A stretch of 24,748 bases of DNA from JAWUWD01 sp034112085 (GTDB taxonomy: Bacteria > Bacteroidota > Bacteroidia > Cytophagales > Cyclobacteriaceae): contig JAWUWD010000078.1 in NCBI GenBank assembly GCA_034112085.1, forward strand, positions 1 through 24,748. Direction: 5' to 3'. The notes below the pieces were generated by a model that did not search any database, had not been told where the DNA came from, and was given only the letters and a program-made list of their open reading frames with translations. Positions 16,201-24,168 of the stretch are shown one piece after another. How positions within the stretch are numbered: position 1 is the first letter of the stretch; each line of letters starts with the position of its first letter. The translations under genes and the position numbers were made by a program.

Positions 16201-16366
16201 GCCTGATACCAACTTTAAGTTCTACAAATAGTGTAGGGTTCTTTAAATTGGGAAATAGCTCTATACCGAGTTTTCCAAAAGAAATGGAACCTAATAATAT
16301 AATTGCCATGACCATCATTAAGATGGAAATAGGGTACGAAACGGCCAGTGAAACGATCTTCTTCAC
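13199..16366 (-). CDS. RND family efflux pump (inner-membrane permease)
   Basis: This 1055-residue protein is the usual RND length. TM1 is ILMMVMAIILLGSISFG. The first porter domain (RPPSEVEKQFVESIESVAIR) and second porter domain (about 560-860) flank the two six-helix bundles. TM4 reads LVDNAIVVVESIFRKRE with Asp 428 and Asn 429 where AcrB has two Asp, a form common in HAE1-like pumps such as SwrC. TM10 reads GIAVNDSIILVDSINK. Residues about 245-285 are a Ser/Thr/Asn/Gln-rich insertion in the docking region (GGNTAPTQGSDSESPTADNN) not usual for the family. It starts 24 nt after the adaptor gene and overlaps the RND-ABC fusion by 8 nt. Two adjacent RND genes served by one adaptor recall MdtBC, which works as a mixed trimer; a mixed pump with the fusion protein is inference. 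Confidence 0.92.
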   Translation of the reverse strand: MKKIVSLAVSYPISILMMVMAIILLGSISFGKLGIELFPNLKNPTLFVELKVGIRPPSEVEKQFVESIESVAIRQSGAVEVSSISQTGYGRVTVRYDWGKDMDEAFLDLQKSLSSFSLDDEIDEFVISQFDPNATPIMVIGIFNPNSNDSEALRKVAENNFRNELIRLPGIAEVRLSGGQEKEVVLETDPNLLASFGLTVNDLVAKIENYNRNVSGGYIEELGRKYVIKGLGIIEKPEDLKNLVVGYTSPQTGGNTAPTQGSDSESPTADNNQTNSSSQVPVLLREVATLKILDKEASSIVRVNQQRSLGMSIYKETKYNTVNAVNELTDVLDELKKSVPGYEFVIIQNQGRFIQGAIDEVKESGLYGALFAMIILFLFLRRLGSTLIISIAIPISIIATFNLMYFNGLTLNVMTLGGLALGAGMLVDNAIVVVESIFRKREEGLSVIDAAIKGTSEVSGAITASTLTTIIVFLPIVYLQGPSGELFRDQAWTVAFSLVSSLVVAILVIPMLYSRIFRKDKSIQEEQPLKFKAYRRFLDKVLKYRIAFIAASFVMVLGAYQLIAIIGSEYMPKSGTRAISINLNLTNGTPLSRTASTVGQIEGQLFELFNNQLDKVYSHIGPEQSQSGIENENVYDENKAKLKLIFREDIELDITMVTSKLSGYFEGIPGVEATFSNDESALSAVLGDEEMPLVIEVSGAEFKTLGPLSDSVIQILASKNDIYEPVSNLEEGMPQIQVDIDKYRAGLLNLSIEDVISQIKDQLEGKNAGKIERGGEMQNIQIKVPKISLSGLENLTIKSAQREFPLGEIADISIKYASSAIYRKNQSRMVSIGARVNQDQPYDKVVSSFRSSLAELSVPPQYKIDVAGQELKRQESMNNLTFSLILSILLVYMVLASQFESLLHPFTILLTIPLAGVGALLAFFILGMPLNMMAFIGIIMLTGIAVNDSIILVDSINKNKRNAMGLRDSILDAGQRRFRPIIMTSLTTILALLPLTFGFGESAALRAPMAIAVIGGLVTSTLLTLIVIPCFYESIENLIDWISGSKKEITEASHE

Positions 16367-16390
16367 GCTAGTTTGAGTTAGATGAAATAA

Positions 16391-17449
16391 TTATTGAATG
16401 ACGCTTACTTTCGATTTGTTTCTCAGTGTTTCAAACCCTGAGACGACCAATCTGTCATTGATCTTAAGACCACTGAGCACTTCAATCACATCTAGGTTAT
16501 CAAGCCCTGTGGTAATTCTCTTTTCAGTAGCAATTCCATTTTCGACTGTGAAGACAACTTTCCCATCCTGACGGGAAATAATGGTTTCTTTAGGGATGAC
16601 TATTGTACTATCACGTTTTTCAGAAAGAATAGCCGCCTTGATGAACATGCCTGGTCGCAGCAAGCTTTTTTCATTATTGATCTGCAATACACTTTGAAAA
16701 GTTCTAGTATCTGCATTTACCACAGGTGATATTTGGCTTATATTTCCGTTGATTGTATCCGTGGCAATGTTATAATTGGTGATTTGCACCAATTGATCCA
16801 TGGTGATTTCAGCAAGATGCTTCTCGGGAAGCTTGATATCCATCAATAGCCTATTGTATTCCATTATCTTAAACAATTCTTGACTCTGCTCTATTTTTAC
16901 ACCATTTGTATGATACGGCATCTCCACGATTACACCTGTAAATGGCACTTTTACAGACATCTTCATCATCTGTATCTCTGCATTTTCAAAAGAGTACTTG
17001 GCATTCACGTATTCAATTGATGCATTTTTCAATTCAGTTTGAGTTACACCACCTTTGTCATATAATGACTTTTGCTTTTTGAGATTGTTTTCTGCCAATT
17101 CAAGGTTTAGTTTTTTACCTTCCAACTGTAGATTGTTCACAAACTCATTGTCTTCGAGTTTGATCAGCACTTGTCCCGTTCGTACAGCATCACCTAATGC
17201 AAAAGGCTTTCTAGTTGCTGGGTTTATTTGCAACTTGAAAATCCCACCCAATTCTGACTTCATTGTTCCCTCTTTGGAAGAGTACACCGTCCCGGTGGTC
17301 TCTATATATCTTGAGATAGATTGTGGCTTTATTATTACTACAGAAACTGGTATTTTAATCTCTGTTTCGATATCTGACTCTTCGTTATTACAGGACAATA
17401 GGACAGTCAATAGTAGGAAGGGAATCATCCCATTCTTTAGCTTTTTCAT
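16391..17449 (-). CDS. RND periplasmic adaptor (membrane fusion protein), lipoprotein
   Basis: This protein is 352 residues from ATG 17449; an upstream ATG at 17467 would add six residues before the signal peptide. The signal peptide MKKLKNGMIPFLLLTVLLSC ends in a good lipobox, so it is probably anchored by Cys 20. The order is typical: beta-barrel strand (IKIPVSVVIIKPQSISRYIE), lipoyl half (GDAVRTGQVLIKLEDNEF), coiled-coil hairpin (about 95-155), second lipoyl half (VKVPFTGVIVEMPYHTNGV), beta barrel, and a membrane-proximal domain ending in LSGLKINDRLVVSGFETLR. It links the RND pumps to the TolC-type channel encoded 12-30 nt upstream. It is the only adaptor in the operon, so both RND proteins presumably share it, and the ABC components might also use it. 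Confidence 0.92.
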   Translation of the reverse strand: MKKLKNGMIPFLLLTVLLSCNNEESDIETEIKIPVSVVIIKPQSISRYIETTGTVYSSKEGTMKSELGGIFKLQINPATRKPFALGDAVRTGQVLIKLEDNEFVNNLQLEGKKLNLELAENNLKKQKSLYDKGGVTQTELKNASIEYVNAKYSFENAEIQMMKMSVKVPFTGVIVEMPYHTNGVKIEQSQELFKIMEYNRLLMDIKLPEKHLAEITMDQLVQITNYNIATDTINGNISQISPVVNADTRTFQSVLQINNEKSLLRPGMFIKAAILSEKRDSTIVIPKETIISRQDGKVVFTVENGIATEKRITTGLDNLDVIEVLSGLKINDRLVVSGFETLRNKSKVSVIQ

Positions 17450-17478
17450 ATATGTAGTCAGTTGCATAGTGTTGATGA

Positions 17479-18990
17479 TTAATTGATTGGATTGAGAACT
17501 GGTTGCTGATTCTCAAAATCATAAAGTGAAAGAATCTTGAGATTCAGCAATTCTATCTTATAGTTGATCAGCGCATCAGCCATCGCTGTTTTCTTATCAG
17601 AGAGTTGACTTTGAAACCTATTAAGATCAATACTGGTGAGGTCACCGTTTTTATATCGCTCTAGATTGATATCGTAGGTTAGTTCTGCATTCTTTACATT
17701 CTGTTCAGCGATCTCTATTTGATTTTCTAAGTTCTGCAGGTTTCTATAGACTTTTCTGATGTTGATGATGATATCATTCCGTTGGACTTGAAGATCAACT
17801 TTGCTCATTTCAAGATTAGCCGTTGAAGCTTGCATTCTGGCCTTATTCTCCCCCCAATCCCAAAGAGGGATACTGAATGAAATAGCCACTCTTGGATTTA
17901 CAGCTGGGGTTTCATAGACATTGGGTGCGCGTTCATTGTCTCCAAAGACGCCCACAGAGAGTGCAACAGAACCTTTAAACTCATTGAGTGCTTTTGTTCT
18001 AGTGATTTCAAACTGTGAGCGCTCAATATCAATATTTCGCTGCCTCAGTTCCATGCGGTTGTCCAGTCCATACTGGATAGCTTGATTAAGATCAACTTCT
18101 CTCGTGATAAAGTTGACGTCAACATCTACATTAATCTCCGTATTCAAATCCATTCCTAAAATAAGCTTGAAGTCATCTGAGGCATTCTCAAGATTCACTT
18201 GATTATTCTCCAGAGTAGATTTAGAAGTTGCCAGGTTCAATTCTGCCTGATACAATTCCTCTTTTGCCAATAGGTCAGCATCTACCTTGTTCTTAGTAAT
18301 CTCATAACTGACTTTTTGATTTTCAAATTCGTCTTTAGCAATTATTAAACTATTCTGAGCCTGATATACTGTGTAGAATGATTGGGTGACATTCCTCTCT
18401 AGTGATAGTAACTGCATCGAATTACTAATTTGAGCGTTCTCTAGATTCAAACTGAGTTCTTGTAACTGGAGCTTATTGCGATTATAAGTGAATATGGGTT
18501 GATCAAGTTCTAGGTATAAATTATTGCTATATGTTTTAGTCCTAAACTCTTGAGATTCAGAGAAGTTATCTCTATACCCCAATCGATTTATCAATGAGAG
18601 CCTACCGTCAGTAGCGGCTATCGGCTGGCTTACCGAAAAGTTAGCAAATGAATTATAATCTTCTGTCGTGTTCCAAGTTGAAAAGAAGTCGTTAAAGTTC
18701 CTGCTTCTATTATAATCGAATGGAGTGACATCCAAAGCGAATTTAGATTTCATTGATGCTCGTTGTGCATCTAGACTTTTCTCATTACTGAACAGGTTCA
18801 ATTTGGACTTTTTAATATCAGGACTTCCTGTTTGTGCAATTACAATAGATTCCTCTAATGTCAAAGTACGTTGTGCAAATGCATCGGACCACACTAAATT
18901 CAATGAGACCATCACTATTGCAAATGCCATCATTGTATACCGTCCAGTTGACTTTGTTTTATTCGATTTGATTTCTTGCTTAACACTCAT
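17479..18990 (-). CDS. TolC family outer-membrane channel
   Basis: This 503-residue protein has an extended charged N-terminus (MSVKQEIKSNKTK), then a signal peptide core (MMAFAIVMVSLNLVWSDAFAQ) cut near AFAQ. ATG 18990 is used; a downstream Met pair at about residue 20 would give a shorter signal peptide and is an alternative. The mature protein has the two outer-membrane-efflux repeats: TLEESIVIAQTGSPDIKKSK followed by long alpha-helical coiled coils, and DLNQAIQYGLDNRMELRQRN followed by the second helical half. YKNGDLTSIDLNRFQSQLSD is the typical end-of-repeat motif. It forms the exit duct for the RND system and lies only 6 nt after the giant permease gene, so the ABC and RND genes are one transcription unit. 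Confidence 0.92.
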   Translation of the reverse strand: MSVKQEIKSNKTKSTGRYTMMAFAIVMVSLNLVWSDAFAQRTLTLEESIVIAQTGSPDIKKSKLNLFSNEKSLDAQRASMKSKFALDVTPFDYNRSRNFNDFFSTWNTTEDYNSFANFSVSQPIAATDGRLSLINRLGYRDNFSESQEFRTKTYSNNLYLELDQPIFTYNRNKLQLQELSLNLENAQISNSMQLLSLERNVTQSFYTVYQAQNSLIIAKDEFENQKVSYEITKNKVDADLLAKEELYQAELNLATSKSTLENNQVNLENASDDFKLILGMDLNTEINVDVDVNFITREVDLNQAIQYGLDNRMELRQRNIDIERSQFEITRTKALNEFKGSVALSVGVFGDNERAPNVYETPAVNPRVAISFSIPLWDWGENKARMQASTANLEMSKVDLQVQRNDIIINIRKVYRNLQNLENQIEIAEQNVKNAELTYDINLERYKNGDLTSIDLNRFQSQLSDKKTAMADALINYKIELLNLKILSLYDFENQQPVLNPIN

Positions 18991-18996
18991 AGTATT

Positions 18997-21900
18997 TTAT
19001 TGCTTAACCCATTTAATAGCATCTGCATACACAGTTCGCTGTTCACATTCATCCGTTAACATTACATTTCCTCCAGCTTGTTTGAAAAAGTAAGATCCCA
19101 GATAATTCCAACCTGGTTCTGCATTAGAGATGTTGTATTTGATATTATCCGTTCCATCTCCATGATTGATGATGTAGTGATAATTGTATTGTTTATTATC
19201 ACCATCATTCCCTTCAAATTGATTCTGATTTTTCCCTCTCATAAAGACGTAGATATCGTAGAAGCCCTCTTCTTTAAACTCAGGTGTCCATGTAGTCGAC
19301 TTATCCCCATTTCCCGCTCTTGTAAAGTGTGCAGACCTAATCACGCTTCCGTAGTAATAAGAGCCTGTTGTAGCCAACCACTTAGAATAGGAGCGGAACC
19401 AAATTCCATAGTATTTCTTATCCGAAGAACTTCGACCATCTAAGTAGGCCCTCAAGTAGGTAGGCTTTATGGGGCTAAACGTGCTGAATCCAGGATCTTC
19501 ATTGTCCACTATCACTTCATTTACATTGGTATCTTCAACATTGTCCAATATTCTTTCTCCTTCGAATAGCGTTCCAACACCACTTCTTTTTGATAGTGTA
19601 CCCATGGACGTATAGATAGTAGAAGGGATATTTCTTGAAACAATCGTGTTTATTGTAAATTCATCTGGTTTCTCATCCAGGATAAATCCTAGTTGCTTTG
19701 TTTCACCTTGTCTTATAACCGAAAGTTGAGCAGGACGCTCTTCTTTGACTTCTTCATTGACTCTACGTCTCCCAGAATTATCAGAATCATCCTCAACATT
19801 AAATCTCACCTCTATTACACCATCATTGTCTCCTGAGTTTTTGATATCAATAATTACTTGGTATCTTTTTCTATCACCGTCTAGTACTTCGTATTTTTGA
19901 AGATTTACAACTTCAAATGCTGGCTGTGAAGTTTCAGAATAAACCTTTTTGATGATCGGGTCAATATCAAGATTGAACTGGGCTGATATCGCCAACTTGA
20001 ATTCCTCATAAGAGGATAGTTGATGTTGGTGCGAATTGATCCAATTATATAAAAAGTCCTTGAACACATCTTCACCAATTAATTGCCCTAGGTAAGAGAA
20101 TAAATACTTCCCTTTCAACGATACTGATTTTTTAATTTTGCTGAATTTGGTCTCCTGTGTTAAGATTTCATTAATTGTGGATTCACTCATCAGGATATTA
20201 CATTCTTCTGTAAATGAAATTCCATTGAGATTTCTAGAGTAATCGTTTTGAGATTGTTTGTCATTTCTAAGATATGTAGCAATACTTCGATTCAGCAATG
20301 CCCATTCTCGACTTACTATACCCGAGTTGTAGGCATAGTAATTCGGGAATAGTGAATAATCAGGTTCATCTTCATCACGTCCATCAAGAAACCAGTTTGA
20401 TCCTATTTGCTTAGTGAATACCTTCTTTACGAGGTCATTGAATACATTTGCCTGTTTTTGTTTATCACTCAATTCTTGATTTTCTTCACGAGCTTGTTGA
20501 CTCATATCTCGAAGTTGCCTTCTGAAATCAAACTGTCTAATATCACCACCTTGCTCTGGCCAAAAAACAGTTTCTGGTTGAAGAAATGCCTGATGACTTT
20601 CATAAATCTTATTGTAAGACATGAATTGAATAGGGGTTTCCACAAATTGCATTCTTTTGAAAGGATAGCTCAGCTTTTGACCATCTTCATATTCATTGAC
20701 AATGTCTGTAATCAGATAACTTAGTGTATCTGTTAGTTCATTAAGTTGAGTGATGAAGTAATTGTTCTTTGGGTAGTGATAGACTTCATAAGTGATGCTG
20801 TCCACTGTAATTTCTTTCTTTTCATAATCACCTATGACAAGTGATATTTGAGGCAGCGCATATTCTGGTCTGAATGAATACACATTATTAGTCACATTGG
20901 ACTCACCCTGTGAAATAGGAACTTGTCCTTCAACAACCTTTACATCTAGTCGGAAATCAATAAATGAGCTCCTTTCTTTAGTAGGTGATTCACGGCTGTA
21001 TCCAATTTGCGTATCAGGGTACCACAATACATCTTTGGTGAGCAGCACATAATCGGACTGCAAAAACGCGTACTTCTTCTGTAATGAATACATAAAGTAC
21101 TCATTGGCTGCTTCATATCTTTCTTGGGCTACTTCAAGATGAGCTACTGATTCGTTGATAGATCCGTGATATTTAATTTGGACACTCATCTCTTGACCAG
21201 GAACGAGACCAAACCCATTGTCTACTGACAATATTTGCAAGTTTCTATCTACTTCTATCGGTTGGTTGTTAATAACAAGTTCATCAACGATTAATGCTGG
21301 ATTTAAAGTAAAGTAGATTTTATCAAGCTCTTTATTGGTGTTGTTTTTTACAATAATATCAGCCGAACTCAAAATTTCATCATCAATCAATTCCAGTTGT
21401 ATATAATTTGAGACAATGTCAATATTTGGTTCGTCTGCCCATTTACCATTTTCAGTGACCATCTCCTGACGTAGCAAGGTTGGATTTTGTCTCATATTCC
21501 ATAGCTTGAGCATTATATAAGAGGAGAGGACTAGCAGTGCTACACCTATGAGTCCTGTAGTCATACGTGCTACTTTATGACTAGACAGGCGATCTAAGAA
21601 GAATGCCGTCAGAAAAAGAAATGCAATACCCGTTACAAAGTAAAACAACCTCTGCCAAATCGCTGCTTCTATATTCACAAATCCAGCAATCTCAGAAGTG
21701 AGCAATGGCAGTCGGAATGCCATGAAGTCAAGAATGTTCGAGAATTGATCAAAATAATAGATCAATTGAACTCCAGCCACCCCTAATAATAAAACGATAG
21801 TAATGGGTTGATTTTTGAGAAGTGTAACCAATAGAAAAGCGATTCCCGTAGTGAATACAATACTTGGAATACTCACCAGTAATGGATACATCACAAAAGC

Positions 21901-22335
21901 CATAGGATCGAAAGTGGTGTAAGGACTGGTGAGATTGACGACTACTGGTATTAATATCAATACAAAGTTTAATAGGAAAAACAACTTGAAAAGTGCCAGC
22001 GCCTTGCCCAATACATAATCTAGGTTGGTAATAGCACGAACTAAGAAGACTTCATTGGTGTCAATTTTTTTATCTTTTTTGATGAGGCCTGTAGCCAAAA
22101 ATATAACAGCTGCTGCTTGTGGAATACTTATCATCACCATGGCTGAGTAAGGCATGAATACACTGTTAGCCAACACATACCATCGAGGTTCATTAAAAGC
22201 TTCTGAATAGACGCCTAAGTTGAACATAGTGATAAAGAATAGTCCAGCAATACCTATGATTCTGAAGAACCAGTTTCTCCAAAGCACTTTTGCTTCGTAC
22301 TTAGAGATGGTCAATATGTTCTTAATAGAAATCAT
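18997..22335 (-). CDS. ABC permease with a large ectodomain: inactive M1-peptidase-like region plus golvesin/Xly-like C-terminal domain
   Basis: This is an 1112-residue protein; ATG 22335 overlaps the ATPase stop by 4 nt (ATGA). Residues 1-285 are an ABC-2 type membrane domain with about seven TM segments. TM7 (GLIGVALLVLSSYIMLKLW) leads to a large extracytoplasmic part. Residues about 300-800 follow the plan of M1 aminopeptidase-like domains found on Bacteroidota ABC permeases: N-terminal beta domain, the VETPIQFMSYNKIYESHQAF strand region, and helices up to IDPIIKKVY. No HEXXH zinc motif is present; the expected place reads FNDLVKKVFTKQIG (632-645). Residues about 935-1112 resemble the golvesin/xanthan-lyase-associated beta-sandwich (FYDIYVFMRG, YHYIINHGDG, GWNYLGSYFFKQAGGNVMLT, VYADAIKWV). 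The ectodomain probably binds a carbohydrate- or peptide-like ligand rather than cutting it; this is inference. Confidence 0.82.
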   Translation of the reverse strand: MISIKNILTISKYEAKVLWRNWFFRIIGIAGLFFITMFNLGVYSEAFNEPRWYVLANSVFMPYSAMVMISIPQAAAVIFLATGLIKKDKKIDTNEVFLVRAITNLDYVLGKALALFKLFFLLNFVLILIPVVVNLTSPYTTFDPMAFVMYPLLVSIPSIVFTTGIAFLLVTLLKNQPITIVLLLGVAGVQLIYYFDQFSNILDFMAFRLPLLTSEIAGFVNIEAAIWQRLFYFVTGIAFLFLTAFFLDRLSSHKVARMTTGLIGVALLVLSSYIMLKLWNMRQNPTLLRQEMVTENGKWADEPNIDIVSNYIQLELIDDEILSSADIIVKNNTNKELDKIYFTLNPALIVDELVINNQPIEVDRNLQILSVDNGFGLVPGQEMSVQIKYHGSINESVAHLEVAQERYEAANEYFMYSLQKKYAFLQSDYVLLTKDVLWYPDTQIGYSRESPTKERSSFIDFRLDVKVVEGQVPISQGESNVTNNVYSFRPEYALPQISLVIGDYEKKEITVDSITYEVYHYPKNNYFITQLNELTDTLSYLITDIVNEYEDGQKLSYPFKRMQFVETPIQFMSYNKIYESHQAFLQPETVFWPEQGGDIRQFDFRRQLRDMSQQAREENQELSDKQKQANVFNDLVKKVFTKQIGSNWFLDGRDEDEPDYSLFPNYYAYNSGIVSREWALLNRSIATYLRNDKQSQNDYSRNLNGISFTEECNILMSESTINEILTQETKFSKIKKSVSLKGKYLFSYLGQLIGEDVFKDFLYNWINSHQHQLSSYEEFKLAISAQFNLDIDPIIKKVYSETSQPAFEVVNLQKYEVLDGDRKRYQVIIDIKNSGDNDGVIEVRFNVEDDSDNSGRRRVNEEVKEERPAQLSVIRQGETKQLGFILDEKPDEFTINTIVSRNIPSTIYTSMGTLSKRSGVGTLFEGERILDNVEDTNVNEVIVDNEDPGFSTFSPIKPTYLRAYLDGRSSSDKKYYGIWFRSYSKWLATTGSYYYGSVIRSAHFTRAGNGDKSTTWTPEFKEEGFYDIYVFMRGKNQNQFEGNDGDNKQYNYHYIINHGDGTDNIKYNISNAEPGWNYLGSYFFKQAGGNVMLTDECEQRTVYADAIKWVKQ

Positions 22336-23222
22336 ACTAGTGAGATGCCTAATTCATTTTCCATAAAGTATACATAGGCATGCTCCAAGTTTGGATTTGC
22401 ATTTTGGGCCCGTGGGTGAGGTTTGTCAGTTGCTATAAGTTGTACTTCCCATTTCCCCTCTATCGGAATAGTAGACACTACTGGATACTTCGCCTTTAGA
22501 ATATTGAACTCATCATCATCCAAATTAACTTGCCACACATGCCCACGAACTTGTTCAATCATGCCTTCTGGAGATCCTTTAAAAGCTACTTCCCCTTTAT
22601 TGAGCATGGCCATGTTGTGACAGGTACTACTTATGTCACCCACGATATGTGTGGAAAGTATGATGGTTACATCTTTCTGACTTAAGTCAGACAATATGTT
22701 TCGAAACCGAATCCGTTCTTCAGGATCCAGACCTGTAGTTGGCTCATCGATTACTAGCAACTTGGGATCACCAATAAGCGCTTGAGCTATACCCAATCTA
22801 CGTTTCATTCCTCCTGACAGCTTGTTAGCCATTCTTTCACGTACATCAAGTAAACCTACTTGATCTAGTAGTTGATCTACTTTGATGTGTCTGTCCTTTT
22901 TCTTGAGAGATGTGGATAGTTGAGCTGCATAGTCAAGAAACTCCCATGTTTTAAGTTTAGAGAAGAATGTGAAGTCTTGAGGTAAGTAGCCTATCAAAGG
23001 CCTGATCTTTTGTCGATGGTCATTGATGTCCAATCCATCAATTAACACAATGCCAGAAGTGGATTTTTGAACAGTTACCATTATTCTCATGAAGCTAGAT
23101 TTCCCAGCACCATTAGGCCCTAATAAGCCGAACATTCCGCTACCAATTTCTAAGTTGATATTCTTAATCGCAGCGTGCCCGTTAGGATACACTTTAGTAA
23201 GTCCTGTGATTTCTATATTCAT
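22332..23222 (-). CDS. ABC transporter ATP-binding protein, first gene of the RND-ABC operon
   Basis: This 296-residue protein is a complete nucleotide-binding subunit: first strand NIEITGLTKVYPNG; Walker A GPNGAGKSS (35-43); Q-loop Gln 82; signature LSGGMKRRLG (135 onward); Walker B LLVIDEPTTGLD (Asp 159, Glu 160); and H-loop STH with His 192. A C-terminal extension (about 225-296) with VWQVNLDDDEFN and NLEHAYVYFMEN parallels the tail of the fused ATPase (VWEFHLSPEEFE, NLEDAYLWLMKS), so the two are paralogues from one ABC system. Its stop overlaps the start of the giant permease gene, its obvious partner. With the fused ATPase it could form the two-ATPase core of a heteromeric exporter. It follows the only promoter seen for the seven-gene operon. 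Confidence 0.95.
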   Translation of the reverse strand: MNIEITGLTKVYPNGHAAIKNINLEIGSGMFGLLGPNGAGKSSFMRIMVTVQKSTSGIVLIDGLDINDHRQKIRPLIGYLPQDFTFFSKLKTWEFLDYAAQLSTSLKKKDRHIKVDQLLDQVGLLDVRERMANKLSGGMKRRLGIAQALIGDPKLLVIDEPTTGLDPEERIRFRNILSDLSQKDVTIILSTHIVGDISSTCHNMAMLNKGEVAFKGSPEGMIEQVRGHVWQVNLDDDEFNILKAKYPVVSTIPIEGKWEVQLIATDKPHPRAQNANPNLEHAYVYFMENELGISLV

Positions 23223-23257
23223 GAATTACGACTTAGAAGAAATCTGAATTTTATAAG

Positions 23258-23289
23258 CAAAGTAATGGTGGCTAAGTATTCTATTCAAA
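23258..23289 (-). promoter_or_regulatory. Predicted promoter of the seven-gene RND-ABC operon
   Basis: Read on the minus strand: a TTTG -33 box (23289-23286), a 20-nt spacer, then TTACTTTG (23265-23258), one mismatch from TAnnTTTG. Transcription would start near 23250, giving a leader of about 30 nt before the ATG at 23222. No operator is evident directly over the boxes. Confidence 0.5.
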
Positions 23290-23444
23290 AACATATTTAA
23301 GTTGTTAATACCTAATACAAGGTAATGCATAGTACGCAACAATACATATTAGGTTGTATGATATCTAGTAATAAATACAGAAAGACTATTAGCTTAAGAT
23401 TAACTTAATTTTATATCCCTTCTTTGTTAAGAAGATAAAGCAGG

Positions 23445-23461
23445 TGTTTTGTTACAAAACA
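23445..23461. promoter_or_regulatory. Perfect 17-bp palindrome upstream of the Crp/Fnr gene
   Basis: TGTTTTGT and ACAAAACA are exact reverse complements around a single T. The site lies 71 nt before the ATG of the Crp/Fnr-type regulator, in the 309-nt divergent region, and is a candidate autoregulatory operator. The core GTTACAAA also occurs in the promoter region of the SulP gene at 24170-24177. Apart from this palindrome and the operon promoter, the divergent region shows only imperfect repeats (CCTAATA at 23311 and TATTAGG at 23347). Confidence 0.45.
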
Positions 23462-23531
23462 TTTCAAGAAAGAGCATATTTAATATGATGGAGTGTTGTA
23501 AACTATAGTGAAAATTTAACATTTTTATAAA

Positions 23532-24161
23532 ATGAACGAAAAGGTTAGTGAAATTCTTAGCAAGTCAGTTTTTGAGCCACAACTCATACAAGAGATATTA
23601 AATATCGGAAGGCTGAAACGGGTGAGTGCTGAAGAGATGATCATTAGCAATGAAACTGAGGGAAACGAAATTCCTATTGTGCTAGATGGATTACTCAAAG
23701 TAATGCGTCAAGACAAGAATGGTAACGAAGTCTTTTTGTATTTCCTTGAAGGTGGAGAGACATGTGCCATGTCAATAACATGTTGTATTGAGGGCAAGAA
23801 AACAGCATTTCATGTGATGGCAGAGGAAGACTCTAGTCTGTGGATGATCCCTATGACGTATATGGACGAATGGATTGCTAAGTATCCATCTTTCAGAAAA
23901 TTTGTTTTTCATTCTTATCAAGTTCGTTTTGATGAGTTACTTAACACTATTGACAGTGTCGTGTTTTTGAAAATGTATCAACGTCTACATAAATACTTAT
24001 TGGACAATACACAAGCATCGGGTACTTTCGTAGTTAACAAGACCCATCAACAGATTGCTAACGAGATGAACACTTCTCGAGTGGTCATATCACGATTACT
24101 TAAGCAATTGGAAAAAGAAGAAGTAATCGAACTACATCGTAATAGCGTTGTGATTCTGTGA
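23532..24161 (+). CDS. Crp/Fnr family transcriptional regulator
   Basis: This 209-residue protein starts at ATG 23532 after an AT-rich leader. Residues about 10-125 form the cyclic-nucleotide-binding-like barrel (IPIVLDGLLKVMRQDKNGNE, VFLYFLEGGETCAM). The Arg/Ser phosphate-binding cassette of cAMP-binding Crp is not evident, so the effector is probably not cAMP. A dimerisation helix follows, then the Crp-type winged helix (about 150-209) with THQQIANEMNTSRVVISRLL as recognition helix and LEKEEVIELHRNSVVI as wing. Several Cys residues (CAMSITCC) sit in the barrel, but their spacing is not the FNR iron-sulfur pattern; redox sensing is only a possibility. It is divergent from the RND-ABC operon and just upstream of a SulP gene, so it may control either. 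Confidence 0.9.
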   Translation: MNEKVSEILSKSVFEPQLIQEILNIGRLKRVSAEEMIISNETEGNEIPIVLDGLLKVMRQDKNGNEVFLYFLEGGETCAMSITCCIEGKKTAFHVMAEEDSSLWMIPMTYMDEWIAKYPSFRKFVFHSYQVRFDELLNTIDSVVFLKMYQRLHKYLLDNTQASGTFVVNKTHQQIANEMNTSRVVISRLLKQLEKEEVIELHRNSVVIL

Positions 24162-24168
24162 CCTAGTA

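Noticed and set aside
23311..23359. CCTAATA / TATTAGG imperfect inverted repeat in the divergent region
   Set aside because: The arms are 29 nt apart and short, with no T-tract or link to a promoter box; probably chance in AT-rich DNA.
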